In this document: positions 42,236 through 52,975 of the stretch, piece after piece | How positions within the stretch are numbered: position 1 is the first letter of the stretch | How the letters are laid out: every line of letters begins with the position of its first letter | DNA from: Sphaerolaimus hirsutus | Taxonomy: Eukaryota > Nematoda > Chromadorea > Monhysterida > Sphaerolaimidae | Assembly: GCA_964036195.1 (NCBI GenBank) | Contig: OZ038451.1 | Span: forward strand, 1,116,001 to 1,180,000 | Length of the DNA: 64,000 nt | Direction: 5' to 3' | Notes under the pieces: generated by a model | What the model was told of the DNA's origin: nothing | Database searches by the model: none | The model's input: only the letters and a program-made list of their open reading frames with translations | Position numbers and translations under genes: made by a program

Positions 42236-42754
42236 TTAGGGTGTCAAAAAAAAATTTTCTGGACAACGGAAACGGAAAAAAAATCTCAGCGGCCAGAAAA
42301 CTGAAAAAAATTGCACTTGGCGGAAAACAGAAACGAAGATGGGTAAAAAAATTTCAGCGGCCGGAAAATGGAAAAAGAGGTCGGAAAAACGGAAATGGAA
42401 AAATGAAATTTGCACGGAAACCGAAAAATTTGCTGAAATTTTGCCAGAAAACAGATAAAACTTGCTGGAAACTTGCTGGAAAATTTACATAATTGACAAT
42501 CTGCATGAATGTTTAGCAGTTTGGCTGGAACAGAAAACAGAAAGTTGAGCCAGAAAAAGGTAAAATGAGGCAGAAAAATGGAAAATTGAGGCGGAAAACA
42601 AAAAAAGGCGGAAAAACTGGGTATTGAGGCGGAAAACTGAAAATTGAGCTGGAAAACGGAAAATGAGCCAGAAAAACAGCAAAAAGTGGCCAGAAAACAG
42701 AATGGAAAACGGAAAAAAATTTGAGCAGCCAGAAAACGGAAATTTAACACCCTA
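42236..42754. mobile_element. hAT-type element with CAGAAAAC-iterated arms
   Basis: Ends TTAGGGTGTCAAAA and TTTAACACCCTA, 8-bp duplication GATAGGAC (42228-42235 and 42755-42762). The inside is an irregular repeat of GCCAGAAAACGGAAAA-like units, strongly purine-biased on this strand, with a central switch. The apparent long ORFs, rich in Phe on the minus strand, come from this repeat. Confidence 0.8.
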
Positions 42755-43298
42755 GATAGGACCCAGCTGACATTTGGTGTCCTTTGGTGTCCTTGTCCTG
42801 GGTGAGTAAGTAAAGACAGTTACCACTTAGCACTTCTCTTATCAATTGTCTACTTGCGTATTTTCGTCTGGTGGAGGCACCAGTGCAAACCGTCAAGCTG
42901 GGATATGTGAAGCGGCACCAAAAAGGTGTCCAGCTGTGTCATAGGATCAAAGTCAACACGTTGGTCAACTTCAATTGTTTTGTCAACTCGAGTGACCATG
43001 AATGCTATTGTTGTTTTTGTGAAATTGTTCCGAGAAACGAAACAGTCGAATGACGCTGCAGACAGCAGGTGTCAACTTGTTTCCATGTCAACTCAGATTA
43101 TAGTTGACAGGTTGCAGGAAAATTGACCCTGTGCCGGTACTCATGTAGGTAAACCCGGCACTCATTAATCCCGGTGCTCACGTAGCGCTACCGTGTTAAT
43201 GTAGACCCAGAGCTCATGTAGACGATGTCTTCTATGCCCGCTTCTTCTAAATTCTGAATGGAAACCAGTCGGCATGGAGGACATCTAATCTCATTGTC
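42750..43298. repeat. Segment repeated in reverse at 62541-63081
   Basis: About 549 bp that align from end to end with the reverse complement of the last 541 bp of contig 3, with a few substitutions and small indels such as an extra TTTGGTGTCC here. The two copies part at CTCATTGTC. A frame of about 60 codons (VQTVKLGYVKRHQKGVQL) exists in both copies but has no splice context. Confidence 0.85.
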
Positions 43299-43632
43299 AA
43301 TAACGGTGGCAAACCTCCCAGAAAAAAAGTATTTAAATTTTTAGGGTTTTTTCTAAAATGAATTTTTGAATTTTCTTATCTTTTTCCCAAATTGATTTTC
43401 AAATTTCGAATTTTTCGAATCTTTTTTTGGCAACTTTCTATTTTTTTAAGAAAAATATTGAATTTGAAGCTTAAAACACAGTATTTGGACTGTTTTCATG
43501 TTTGGAGCCCTTTTTAACCTTAATTTCACTGTAAGTGAAGCATGACATGCCAATTTCACTTGACTTTAACATGACAAATGGTAGAAACACTTATGTGGAT
43601 CAATTTACTCCATTTTCACTGGGGCTGAATAC
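43299..43632. other. AT-rich stretch
   Basis: Runs of TTTTTGAATTTT type resemble the end of contig 4 (63810-63950). This is the sequence that replaces what contig 3 has at the same place. No gene other than the exon that ends at 43633. Confidence 0.4.
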
Positions 43633-43719
43633 CTTCCAAAAAACGTTCGTGTGACTGCCCCTCGGAAGACACGCGAGCGATTTTCTTAATGGACCGGCGT
43701 CTGTATCCGCGGAAGTAGA
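43633..43719 (-). CDS. Second half of a candidate first exon split by a hAT-type element
   Basis: It continues the frame of 63704-63624 after the inserted element: 29 codons (PLRKSLACLPRGSHTNVF) to a donor GTATTC after 43633, phase 0. The 8-bp duplication GCGCCACG is present at 43720-43727 and 63624-63631, so the two halves meet in frame. I do not recognise the protein. Confidence 0.35.
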
Positions 43720-43761
43720 GCGCCACGTAGGGCTCGAACTCGACTCGACTCGACTCGTGAC

Positions 43762-45134
43762 CATAGGGGATTTTGGGGTTAGCATTTTGGGGGGGGGGGT
43801 TCACCTGCCGGCGCGTGCTAATAACTCGGGAACCGCTTGGCGAAAAATGTTGCAATTTGGATATGATATAGTTCTAGGTTGGGGCTACGCACAATTTTGA
43901 CGATTTTTTTCTACGACCCCCCAGACCGGAGATAGGGGGGGTCTATAAAAACACTGTCATTTGCGTTTTTTTGGGTGTCGCCGAGAACATGCAAACTTTG
44001 AACATCAATAGCTCCGTCATTTGTGAACCGATTTTAGTCATTAAAATGTTAAAATGATCACAAATGTTCGGAGAGGTCATTTCTGAGGTCAAATCGGAGA
44101 TACACATTTGTTTATATATCGATTTAGCCCGATTTCGAAATGCAAAATTTCCGCAAAAGTTTGCTTTTTGAACATGCTATCCTATTTTCCTGATCGAGAG
44201 AAACTCAATGAAACAGCAATGAGATCGATATCTCTTTCCGATCAAAAGTTATGGCGCTTCAAACTTTTCCCTCCCATCCACATAAATAAGCACATGCATG
44301 CAACTTCAAAACTCCATATCCCGGCCATTTCTCAGTCGATTTTCATGGATGAACACTTAAAATGATCAGAATAACATGGAGATTTCATTTTTAGGACCAG
44401 ATTATCCCTATATTGCAGCAGATTTCCCATACAAGAAATTAATGCGAACTCTTTAATTAAATTGTCATAATGAAAATGCATACAAATAAACTGTGAATAA
44501 AAATGATATCTACATGTCATTCTGATCATTTTAAGTGTTCATCAGTGAAAATCGGCTGAGAAATGGCCGAGATATGGAGTTTTGAAGTTGCATGCATGTG
44601 CTTATTTATGTGGATGGGAGGGAAAAGTTTGAAGCGCCATAACTTTTGATCGGAAAGAGATATCGATCTCATTTTTGTTTCATTGAGTTTCTCTCGATCA
44701 GGAATAGGATAGCATGTTCAGACAGCAAACTTTTGCGGAAATTTTGCATTTCAAAATCGGGCTAAATCGATATATAAACAATGTGTATTATCTCCGATTC
44801 GACCTCAGAAATGAACTCTCCGAACATTTGTGATAATTTTAACATTTTAATGACTAAAATCGGTTCACAAATGACCGAGCTATTGATGTTCAAAGTTTGC
44901 ATGTTCTCGGCGACACCCAAAACAACGCAAATGACAGTGTTTTTATAGACCCCCCCCCTATCTCCGGTCTGGGGGGTCGTAGAAAAAAATCGTCAAAATT
45001 GTGCGTAGCCCCAACCTAGAACTATATCATATCCAAATTTCAACATTTTTCGCCAAGCGGTTCCCGAGTTATTAGCACGCGCCGGCAGGTTAATCCCCCC
45101 CCCCCCAAAAATGCTAACCCCAAAATCCCCTATG
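43762..45134. mobile_element. Long palindromic hAT-type element, arms of about 600 bp
   Basis: Ends CATAGGGGATTTTGGGGTTA and its inverse ...AAAATCCCCTATG, perfect duplication CTCGTGAC (43754-43761 and 45135-45142). The two arms (about 43762-44370 and 44520-45134) are nearly identical inverted copies around a loop of about 150 bp. No transposase ORF. Confidence 0.88.
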
Positions 45135-45142
45135 CTCGTGAC

Positions 45143-45807
45143 TAGGGTTGGAAAAAAAACGTTTTTTTTTAACTCGATGTTTTCTTTTTAAAAAAAAACA
45201 TTTTTTTTTTTAAAAAAACGTTTTTTTTAAAAGCTCCCAGATATGACCTAGTGTCAACATATATAGGTATATCAGACACTGGCAATACTCTGTGATGTTA
45301 AATATGACCATATAATGGCTGTGGAGCCATGGGATAGCATTATAAGTGGTGATTTGTGTCAAAAATATCCATTTTTCGTCGACATATCGTTCGTATATCG
45401 CCTTATAGTCGAATGTTCGTGACATCAGGTAAAGTTTGGCACGGAATGGTGATCAAACAAGGTTATAAAAGGAGGTTGTTACTTTGGGAGTGAAGTTACA
45501 CACTGTGGAGGTACATGGAAGCACATTACCTCAATATTATATATTACAGCAACATATGTCGGCTTATTCACCCATGGTAGCACATAGAAATGGATGTTTT
45601 GATACTAAAAATGCAACAAAACCAATGAAAACAACCACCAATGTCAATTTGTGTGTGAAATTGCGCGCTTGCGCGCAAAATTTTTGCAAAATACCTAGTG
45701 CTTAGTACTAAAAATTTCGGCCGATGTTTTTTTTAAAAAAAAAACATTTCGGACGTCATGTTTTTTTTTTTAAAAAAACGTTTAAAAAAAAACATCGGCC
45801 AACCCTA
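45143..45807. mobile_element. hAT-type element, T/A-run arm family
   Basis: Ends TAGGGTTGGAAAAAAAACG and CATCGGCCAACCCTA, perfect duplication CTCGTGAC (45135-45142 and 45808-45815), the same octamer as its neighbour. The core has GCGCGCTTGCGCGCAAAA at 45662-45679. Confidence 0.9.
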
Positions 45808-45833
45808 CTCGTGACTCGAGGGTAAAATTGGGT

Positions 45834-46033
45834 NNNNNNNNNNNNNNNNNNNNNNNNNNNNNNNNNNNNNNNNNNNNNNNNNNNNNNNNNNNNNNNNNNN
45901 NNNNNNNNNNNNNNNNNNNNNNNNNNNNNNNNNNNNNNNNNNNNNNNNNNNNNNNNNNNNNNNNNNNNNNNNNNNNNNNNNNNNNNNNNNNNNNNNNNNN
46001 NNNNNNNNNNNNNNNNNNNNNNNNNNNNNNNNN
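45834..46033. other. Assembly gap of 200 N
   Basis: Exactly 200 N. The 257 bases before it reappear almost unchanged at the start of the segment after the third gap (63282-63537), so the contig ending at 45833 seems to continue at 63538 and not at 46034. Confidence 0.99.
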
Positions 46034-46500
46034 GAAATCTCGAAAAGCCAATCCCGATCCTGAAATCTCGAAAAGCCAATCCCGATCCCGAAAGGCCAAT
46101 CCCGATCCCGATCCCGAAATCTAAAAAAAAAAACAATCCCGAAAAGTCAATCCCGTTTAAACCCTAATCGGGATTGGTGTCTCGGGATCAGGACCGGGAT
46201 TGACTTTTTTCGGGATTGGGATTGGTCTCAATAGAAGGACTTTCTCTAATTTACTGCAAAAATAAGTCTACAACACGCACTAATGCCTGAAAAGTGTGAT
46301 AGATTGGACGTTGGAGGTTCCTGGTCACATTGCTTAGTGCAAAAATGTTATTCAAAAAAGTTGGCTGATTTTCCGGGATCGGGATCGTGATTCGTTTTTT
46401 TTGAGATATCAGGATCGGGATTGACGTTTCGGGGTCGGGATCGGGACCACAAAATCCCGAAATTTCTCGGGATTCCGGATCGGGATCCCGTTTGAAATTT
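46034..46500. mobile_element. GGGATC-arm elements, one truncated by the gap
   Basis: 46034-46165 is the right arm of one copy ending CCCGTTTAAACCCTA. 46168-46495 is a second, decayed copy that ends ATCCCGTTTGAAATTTG. They lie just upstream of the first visible JMJD6 exon. Confidence 0.65.
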
Positions 46501-46619
46501 GAACTACAATCTGATATTTGGAGAACGTGACCCTGTCTACGTCCTTGGGTATCGATATAAGCCGTGATATCGATACATTTTATGCCCAACCTAACCTTTA
46601 TGTTATTTTAATTTCTCAG

Positions 46620-49409
46620 ATAAGCTGCGTGCAAAATCCAGGTGAAATAGTGTTTGTCCCCGGCGGCTGGTGGCACGTGGTTCTCAATTTGGACACAACT
46701 ATAGCAGTCACTCAAAATTTCGCTTCGCCTGTCAATTTGCCTTTGGTTTGGCAGAAAACTGTCAAAGGGAGGCCGAGATTTTCCAAACATTGGTATAAGA
46801 AACTCAAGGTTGGCCTTTTTGTCTGTTTGCTAGTGACTCGTCGACTTAAAATCCAAAAGATCGTAAAATGAGTAACCACGAAAGCGACATCAAGAATTGG
46901 TTCCACATATGGATGGCCGGTGTGTTTTTTAACCGTCCTTTAAAAAAAAAGTTTTTTTTTATATAGAAAGAGAGGTATCGAAACGGTTTTTTTTAAAACA
47001 TCAGCAAATTTTTTTGTACTATGCACTAGGTGTTTTACTATTTTTTGCGCGCAAGCGTGCAATTTCACATACACTTTACCATTGGTAGTTGTTTTCATTG
47101 GTTTTGAGGCATTTTTAGTGTGAAAGCGCGTTTTTTGCCTGCTAAAAAAGCGCCTTTTTTTAAAAGAGCGCTTTTTAAAAAAAGCTGGGCCGTTGAAAAA
47201 AGCGCTTTTTATCTATCCCTATATTTAACATCTCAAAATACTGGCAATATTCTAATATACATGTATATATTGACTCAACCATATGAGGGAGTTTTTTAAG
47301 AACGTTTTAAATTTGAAAAAAATGTTTAAAAAAACAGGATCGTTAAAAAACATGTTTTGGCCATCCCTAGTCCCACACATTTTTCACCATTTTTTGAATT
47401 TTGTCGACGTAACGTAACTTAATTTTGACACTTGGAACAATTAGGAACAATTTGTAAAAAAATTTCAGCTCATTCAGTAACTCTAATGCTGTATCCAGCA
47501 AAAAGTCGATAGCCCCACTGTTTTTTGTGGGAAAAACGGCAAGAAATGTGTTAGTCCATGTGGTACGCCAACTTCTAGATGTCGATATGTGCATAAATTG
47601 TCCATAAGAAACCGGGAGCATAAATGCTGTCTCGAGAAAAAAGGTCGATAATCGGTAAATCCAGTCCTGAGTCGATAACCCCACTTGGCAGAGCGCGCGG
47701 CCAGAAATGGCGGCCATATGCGACCGGGCACCTGAAATTCAAGACTCGGTGCAATCTGACAGTTCGAGCGATAGTTCCAGTTCTAGCAGTTCCAGTGAGA
47801 CCGATTCCAGCGATGACGACAGCAGTCAAAACGTGCAAATCGGTGCACAACGGGACCAAAATGGCCTGGCTGCAGATGATGGCAGGGCGTTGAAAAGGTG
47901 CCTTTGCGATTTTTTCCCCGCGGCAGGGGTCTCCAAGATTTTGGCCCTCGCGGGGGCTGGATAGATAGCAAATCGCTCCTCCCGAGGGATAGATAGCTGA
48001 AAAACTTTTCTGGGGGGGGGGGGTTGAGCGATTTGGGGGGAGGTCTTTGGGGGTAGTAGTAGCCAAAAATTTTGGCTCGGGATAGATAGATAGCTGAGCG
48101 GCCCCCGGGATAGATAGATAGCTGGCGGATTTGGGGGGGCAGCCCCCCCTAGTAGACTCCTGCCCCGCGGAACAGAGGTATCCTAGATTTGGGGGGGCAG
48201 CCCCCCCTAGTAGACTCCTGCCCCGCGGAACAGAGGTATCCTAGATTTTGGCCCTCTGTGTGACCCCCAACCCTTCCCATTGGAGACCCCTTATATTGAA
48301 CATTGTATTTGTTTTTGTGCGCGGTCGTGCAGGATGGAGGTATTTTTACCCATTCAACCACTAGCTCTATGCTCTGTAATAACTAGCTCTGTAAACAGTG
48401 GTTTACAGCCCCTCAGTTAGGGTGTTATATGAACGGTGTTAAAGGTGTCAATGTATGTAACTCACCGGGTGCACATGCGCACCGGGTTTTGGTCTTACAG
48501 TTTTGTCAAGCTTTTGTTAAGACCGATATGAATTTGCTTAAAAATGTATGGGGGGTTCAAGGCCAACGGCGCCATGTCGTGGCGTCTATAAATGGCATCA
48601 GCGCCGTGGCGATATTTCCTTACTACACGGGTGAAATTTTAGGGCGGGGGCTTAGGGCTCAAACGGGATTGACTTTTCGGGATCGGTATTGTGGGATCGG
48701 GACTGCAAAATCCCGAAATTTCTCGGGATTCGAGATCGGGATTAGGATCCCAACAGGGACGTAGCCAGGATTTTTGAGCGGGGGGGGGCGATTGTATACA
48801 TAGCCCGGCGAACGGGGGGGCGGCGCCCCCCCCCCCCCCCTAAAATTTTACCCCTGCAGTAGGGGAATGGCGCCATTCGTATGCGTCACGCCATGGCGCC
48901 ACTGGCGTTGGCATTGGCGCCAAAACACCAGTATACGTCTGTATTTTACAGGCATATAGTGCGACAGGGACTGGAATTGAGTCCATTTTCACCGGCTTTG
49001 AAGCCGCGGACACCGGTTAGCCGAAAATATATGTTGTGAAGGGAACATGCGCGCTTGCGCGCAAAATTTTTCGAAATTGCCGAAAAAATCGCTCTATGAA
49101 AGTGCCATTTCAGGTATATTTTTTGGCCGGCCCGTGAGGGGGGGGGGGGGCGGCCGCCCCCCCCCCGCCACCCCTCCCTGGCTACGCCCTTAGATCCCAA
49201 GGGAGCACCGCCATCCCCGTTCGCTGGGCTCCTTTTATACATGACTTTTATTTTAACGAAACATGCCCGCTCACAGGAAATCACCGTGCAGAAACGGAAC
49301 CGGGCATTCGCCGATTCCAAAGAAGCAATTGTGCATTTCAAAGGACACAAACACTGTAAGCAATACGGGGTGTCCAGAGAAAACTCGGCACAAACATGAG
49401 AGGCATTAG
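46620..49409 (+). CDS. JMJD6: JMJD6 (JmjC-domain hydroxylase), three 3' exons
   Basis: JMJD6 is a nuclear Fe(II)/2-oxoglutarate-dependent JmjC enzyme known for lysyl hydroxylation of splicing factors. Exon 46620-46808 encodes [30 protein letters not shown] and WQKTVKGRP; its His in GGWWHV is the last iron ligand (codon 46674-46676). Exon 47692-47897 has the HPEL-like PEMAAICD and the typical poly-Ser tract ([19 protein letters not shown]). A likely terminal exon, 49277-49409, joins in phase (donor AG/GTGCCT, acceptor TCACAG) and gives a basic Ser/Lys tail to a TAG. That third exon is the least certain; otherwise exon 2 would read through to a stop in the hAT-type element at 47924. The upstream exons with the rest of the JmjC fold would lie beyond 46034 and are missing here. 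Confidence 0.85.
46908..47369. mobile_element. hAT-type element, T/A-run arm family, GGATGGCC subfamily
   Basis: Ends TATGGATGGCCGGTG and TTGGCCATCCCTA. Flanks GTTCCACA and GTCCCACA agree in seven of eight bases. It contains TTGCGCGCAAGCGTGC. It sits in the JMJD6 intron. Confidence 0.8.
47924..48162. mobile_element. hAT-type element, GATAGATAGCT family
   Basis: Starts CAGGGGTCTCCAAG, ends CTAGTAGACTCCTG, perfect duplication CCCCGCGG (47916-47923 and 48163-48170). It lies 26 bp after the donor of a JMJD6 exon. Confidence 0.87.
48128..48243. repeat. 58-bp tandem duplication over the end of a hAT-type element
   Basis: Two identical copies, 48128-48185 and 48186-48243, of a unit with GGGGGGGCAGCCCCCCCTAG, the element end and CCCCGCGGAACAGAGG. 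It therefore arose after the insertion; an assembly artefact is possible. Confidence 0.8.
48244..48753. repeat. JMJD6 intron with repeat fragments
   Basis: A small GCGCC fragment near 48565-48615 and a truncated GGGATC-arm fragment at about 48655-48740. No exon seen. Confidence 0.4.
48754..49192. mobile_element. hAT-type element, GTAGCCAGG/GCGCC family
   Basis: Ends CAGGGACGTAGCCAGG and CCTGGCTACGCCCTTA, perfect duplication GATCCCAA (48746-48753 and 49193-49200). It contains a GCGCC block and the shared module GCGCGCTTGCGCGCAAAA with AGTGCCATTTCAGG (49048-49115). Confidence 0.9.
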
Positions 49410-49895
49410 TTTGCTAATGATTTAGTTGGGAGTAGTGTTTCAAAAATTGTGCTTTTCAGAAAAAATCTCTCCTGGAGAAAATATAAGTAGTAGTAGACAA
49501 TAAAATATAAGTAATTTTGTTTTATTATATTCAAAAAAATAAAAATTCTATATTTTTGGAACGCTAGTGGGGATCTACACGCTTTTGGAAGAATGTCCGA
49601 ATTGCTATGGTATTTTTTGAGTGTATTCAGTCCCGCACCCTGTCAAGTGTCATGTCAATCCTCGAATGTCATACAAAGTGCCAATGAAAATTCAAAAGAT
49701 TTTATTCCTGAAGTTTTGACCTCTGACGAATTTGTGTGACATTTTGCATGACATTTGACACTCAAGAATGATTAATCGTGGTAAACTCTGAATATATTTA
49801 TCCGTTTGAGATGCGGTATTCAACTAGCGTGTGTGCCAAGTGATGCCCCTTGAAATGCCTAGAAATGTGAAATACCTAGAGGCTCCATGCTGGTT
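49410..49895. other. Downstream of JMJD6, nothing recognised
   Basis: AT-rich, with a MITE-like inverted pair GTCAAGTGTCATGTCAA (near 49650) and GACATTTTGCATGACATTTGA (near 49738). No gene seen. Confidence 0.35.
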
Positions 49896-49903
49896 GTACT
49901 CCG

Positions 49904-50132
49904 TGGGGCAGGCCTGATACGCACATCTGCCCGATACCCGGCATTTGCCCGTTTTTTTCACTTGACACTTTTTCAAGTGATTTTCAGATATGAGTAAAGT
50001 GAAAAAAAGTTGCGCAATGACATTAGTGAACTTTTTTCACTTCACTCATATCTGAAAATCATTTGAAAATGTGTCAAGTGAAAAAACGGGCAAATGTGCG
50101 TATCGGGCAGATGTGCGTATCAGTGCACCCCC
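49904..50132. mobile_element. Foldback hAT-type element, GATACGCAC family
   Basis: Perfect 8-bp duplication GTACTCCG (49896-49903 and 50133-50140). Ends TGGGGCAGGCCTGATACGCA and GCGTATCAGTGCACCCC. It is a half-size version of 16978-17364. Confidence 0.88.
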
Positions 50133-50137
50133 GTACT

Positions 50138-50808
50138 CCGGTAACATAACACGTGCAGTTATTTGTATAGCGTTGGGAACGTGCTACTGATAACTTAAGC
50201 ATGCTAGTTTGGTAAAAAAATGAAAACGTTCGTTGTTGAGAAAACGTTAACGTAAAACGTTACAGCAGCAATGAATTTTTTCATGAAAATCGCTTGAGTT
50301 AAATATCGTTGGCACGCTTCCAGCGTTAACCAGGTTTGTGAGGTGTCAAGTCACTAGAGTATACATTTTCTTAAGTACATTCACACATTTATATTTTGTG
50401 GGTACATAAATATTTGCGCATGTCGATATATCGTCCGAACCACAGCCTTGCTAATGCTTATGTGATTTTTGACAGTTATTTTTAGTCGTTTTTGGATTTG
50501 ATTGACTCACGGGAAAGTGTAATGAATGCTTTTATCGTTCATGTGTCAAATTCTTTTCGGTGCATCAACTTCGAATGTTCAACCGAATATGTAAATATTT
50601 GCATGTGTGCTGAAGGCACATTATCAATATTATTTTGTTTTGGTTTTTTTTATTTTATCGCGAAACATACCAGTTGACTTAGCGTTCATGTATTCCAGTT
50701 GCCTATAGAATTTTACATTGAATTATGAAATCATCGAAAGGTGATTTTGACAATTAAAATACAAAATTTCGATTGACAACGGATATGCACTGACGGCTCG
50801 TCAACTGG
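50138..50808. repeat. GCACGCTTCCA-type MITE and unassigned sequence
   Basis: A MITE copy spans about 50138-50370 (GGGAACGTGCTACTGATAAC, then GGCACGCTTCCAGCG). 50371-50808 is AT-rich without a recognisable feature. Confidence 0.5.
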
Positions 50809-50996
50809 TGGCAGTCCCAGGCCCTGTAAAGTGTAAAGTAAAGTGTCAAATGTAAAGTCAAATGCAAAGTAAACTGTCAATTGTCATGCAAAGTTCAGTA
50901 ATAAAATCTTTTCTTTTTTGTTTTGATTGACACTTTACTTTGCATTTGACTTTACATTTGACACTTTACTTTACAGGGCTTGGGACTGCCCCCAGG
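50809..50996. mobile_element. Palindromic MITE next to SNRPE
   Basis: Two inverted arms of about 70 bp with GGCAGTCCCAGGCCCTGTAA on the left and GGGCTTGGGACTGCC on the right, made of GTCAAATG and AAAGTAAA words. It ends about 100 bp before the SNRPE start codon. Confidence 0.8.
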
Positions 50997-51093
50997 TGTG
51001 TCAACTCACTGATCCCCCACTTTTACCCATTTTTCCAGCTTTTAGCCACACCTGAAATTGTCAGCGGCAGGCGTGCGCATAGAAACTGCAAAA

Positions 51094-52035
51094 ATGGCAG
51101 CAAAAGGCGGGCCGAAAGTGCAGAAAGTGATGGTCCAGCCAATCAACCTGATTTTCAGGTATTTGCAAAATCGATCCAGGATTCAGATCTGGCTGTATGA
51201 GAATGTGAATAACCGCATCGAGGGTTACATTATCGGTGCGTTTTGCGTTTCGTTCTTTTGATTGTTTGCTAGAAGGTCGATTTATGTCTGTAGGATGTGT
51301 GTCGCATTTTTATTCTGCTAAAATAAAGTTGCAAAACCATTTTACATGACTTCTGACACTAATACACAACGACTGTAGTATTTACCGAATGGGCTTGCCA
51401 AATGTAGCTGCACAAATTATTTCGCAATATGAGGGAAACGAAATTAATGAAATCTTCACGATAGACCTAGAAATTAGATAACAATTGATATATCCTACGT
51501 GATTAATGTTTGAAGAGTTCATGTTGCATTAAAACGAGAGTGATTTCACTCGTTTCGCAATGATAATTTTTTCGTTTACACAACTTTATCTGTACATCTC
51601 TATCTGCCTGTGGGTTAGTTACATCGTGTTTTTTTGGCACTTTTCGCATATGTATCTAACATCCCGGTTCGATTTCAAACTGTGTCGTTGAGCCGAAAAT
51701 GCAAAAAGGTTTTGTTCTCAGATCACATGGTCGCACAAAAGTAATATTGACCATGAACTGAGCGAAAATCATCCGTCCAAACTTGAACGTGAGACATAAG
51801 TATTGGGAATTAAGTCCACCAACGTTGTAGAGTTTCATGTCCGCCTAGTATAACCCTGTCGTAAGAGAAGTATTTATAGTAGTGTATAATATGCATATTT
51901 TGGGCAGGCTTCGACGAGTACATGAACGTGGTTCTGGACGACGCGGAAGAAGTGCACATCAAGACGAAAAACCGCAAAAAGATCGGCCGCATTCTCCTCA
52001 AGGGCGACAACATCACCCTGATTCAATCCGTCTGA
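51094..52035 (+). CDS. SNRPE: SNRPE (small nuclear ribonucleoprotein Sm E), complete
   Basis: SmE is one of the seven Sm proteins that form the ring around the Sm site of the spliceosomal U snRNAs. Two exons: 51094-51235 and 51908-52035. The split Gly codon is restored on joining, giving 89 residues with a TGA stop (the human protein has 92). Exon 1 has [20 protein letters not shown] and [10 protein letters not shown]; exon 2 has [15 protein letters not shown] (Sm1) and [16 protein letters not shown] (Sm2). The donor is GTGCGT and the acceptor TTTTGGGCAG. The ATG is the first in a Kozak-like AAAATGG and gives the expected length. The intron is 672 bp. The order JMJD6, SNRPE, PIGK is tandem on this contig. 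Confidence 0.96.
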
Positions 52036-52715
52036 CACTTTGGCTCTACGCCAACTAGTTGACAGCCGGAATTCGGGCAACTCAATAATCGAGTTAAACG
52101 CATTTGAGTTCACCAGGGGGCACTGCCAGACCCTGTGAAATGTCAAATGTCATGCAAAGTGTCTAAAGTGATGTAAAGTGCCCTGGAAAATGTACGTTTG
52201 ACACTTCACGTATTACAGGGTCTGGGATAGCCCCTATTTTTGATCGCTATAAACAGTAGTTAAGATAAGAACACAACATTCCGGTAAACTGAAATGTGTT
52301 TAAAACATTTATCAGCTATAGAAATTTCGGTTGTCAGCTAGTGTATAGGGCTTTTATGCGGATGCATAAGTTTTTGTGCTCTTATGTCCTGCTGACTCGC
52401 GTGTGTTTGTTTGTTTGTTTTGTAGTGAAATGCGTTCATTGTTAAGTGTTTCTTTTGTAACTTTGCATTGTAAACTGGGTCTTTTAGATTTTGACACTTG
52501 CGGTGGTTCATGTAGATAGTAAATCTCTCTGGCGGCTGGCCCGCACCCCTTATAGTGTCAAATGTAAAAATTTTAGAATAAAATCTTCTTTTAATTTGAT
52601 TGTGATTTGTAATTTGTGTACCTTATTTGAAAGTACCAAAAATCAATTGAAAATCGCGGGGAAATCTATCAAAATTTGCTCCATATAGATTGATAGCTGG
52701 GCGATTTGGGAGGCA
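52036..52715. repeat. Downstream of SNRPE
   Basis: A palindromic MITE (about 52113-52235, CACTGCCAGACCCTGTGAAA and ATTACAGGGTCTGGGATAG) follows the stop codon. A GATAGCTGGGCGATTTGG fragment lies near 52690. Otherwise nothing. Confidence 0.5.
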
Positions 52716-52975
52716 GGGGGTAAACTCGGCGTACATGATACTCTGCCCTCGCACTCATTTATGTTTCACGTTGGAAGCGTGCCAATGACGATAAAGCATG
52801 CGATTTTTGTATAAAAGATCAAAAAATGATTCTTGTCAATAAGTCAACGTATAGCGTTTACGGAGATGATTTTTTCAACTTTGTATGAAAATCGCATGCG
52901 TAAAAAATAGTTGGCACGCTTCCAGCAGGAACCACGCGTGCAGGGTGTAACGTAACTGGAGCATAGTACCCCTCT
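52716..52975. mobile_element. MITE with GCACGCTTCCAGC arm
   Basis: Starts CTCGGCGTACATGATACTCT, has CACGTTGGAAGCGTGCCAAT and, in the other arm, GGCACGCTTCCAGCAGGAAC with ACTGGAGCATAGTA at the end. Same family as 41801 and 61791. Confidence 0.75.

Larger units (their letters stand above)
43728..45833. mobile_element. hAT-type element, CTCGA-arm family, left part
   Basis: Starts TAGGGCTCGAACTCGACTCG after the duplication GCGCCACG (43720-43727). The right end, TCGAGTTTCGAGCCCTA, and the second GCGCCACG are at 63607-63631 in contig 4. Two further elements are nested in it (43762-45134 and 45143-45807). Confidence 0.8.

Noticed and set aside
42286..42750. Phe-rich ORF of 154 codons on minus
   Set aside because: Product of the purine-rich iterated repeat of a hAT-type element.
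42871..43053. 60-codon frame VQTVKLGYVKRHQKGVQL, seen in both reverse copies
   Set aside because: The two copies are one duplicated or haplotypic segment, so their agreement is not evidence of selection; no ATG in good context and no splice signals.
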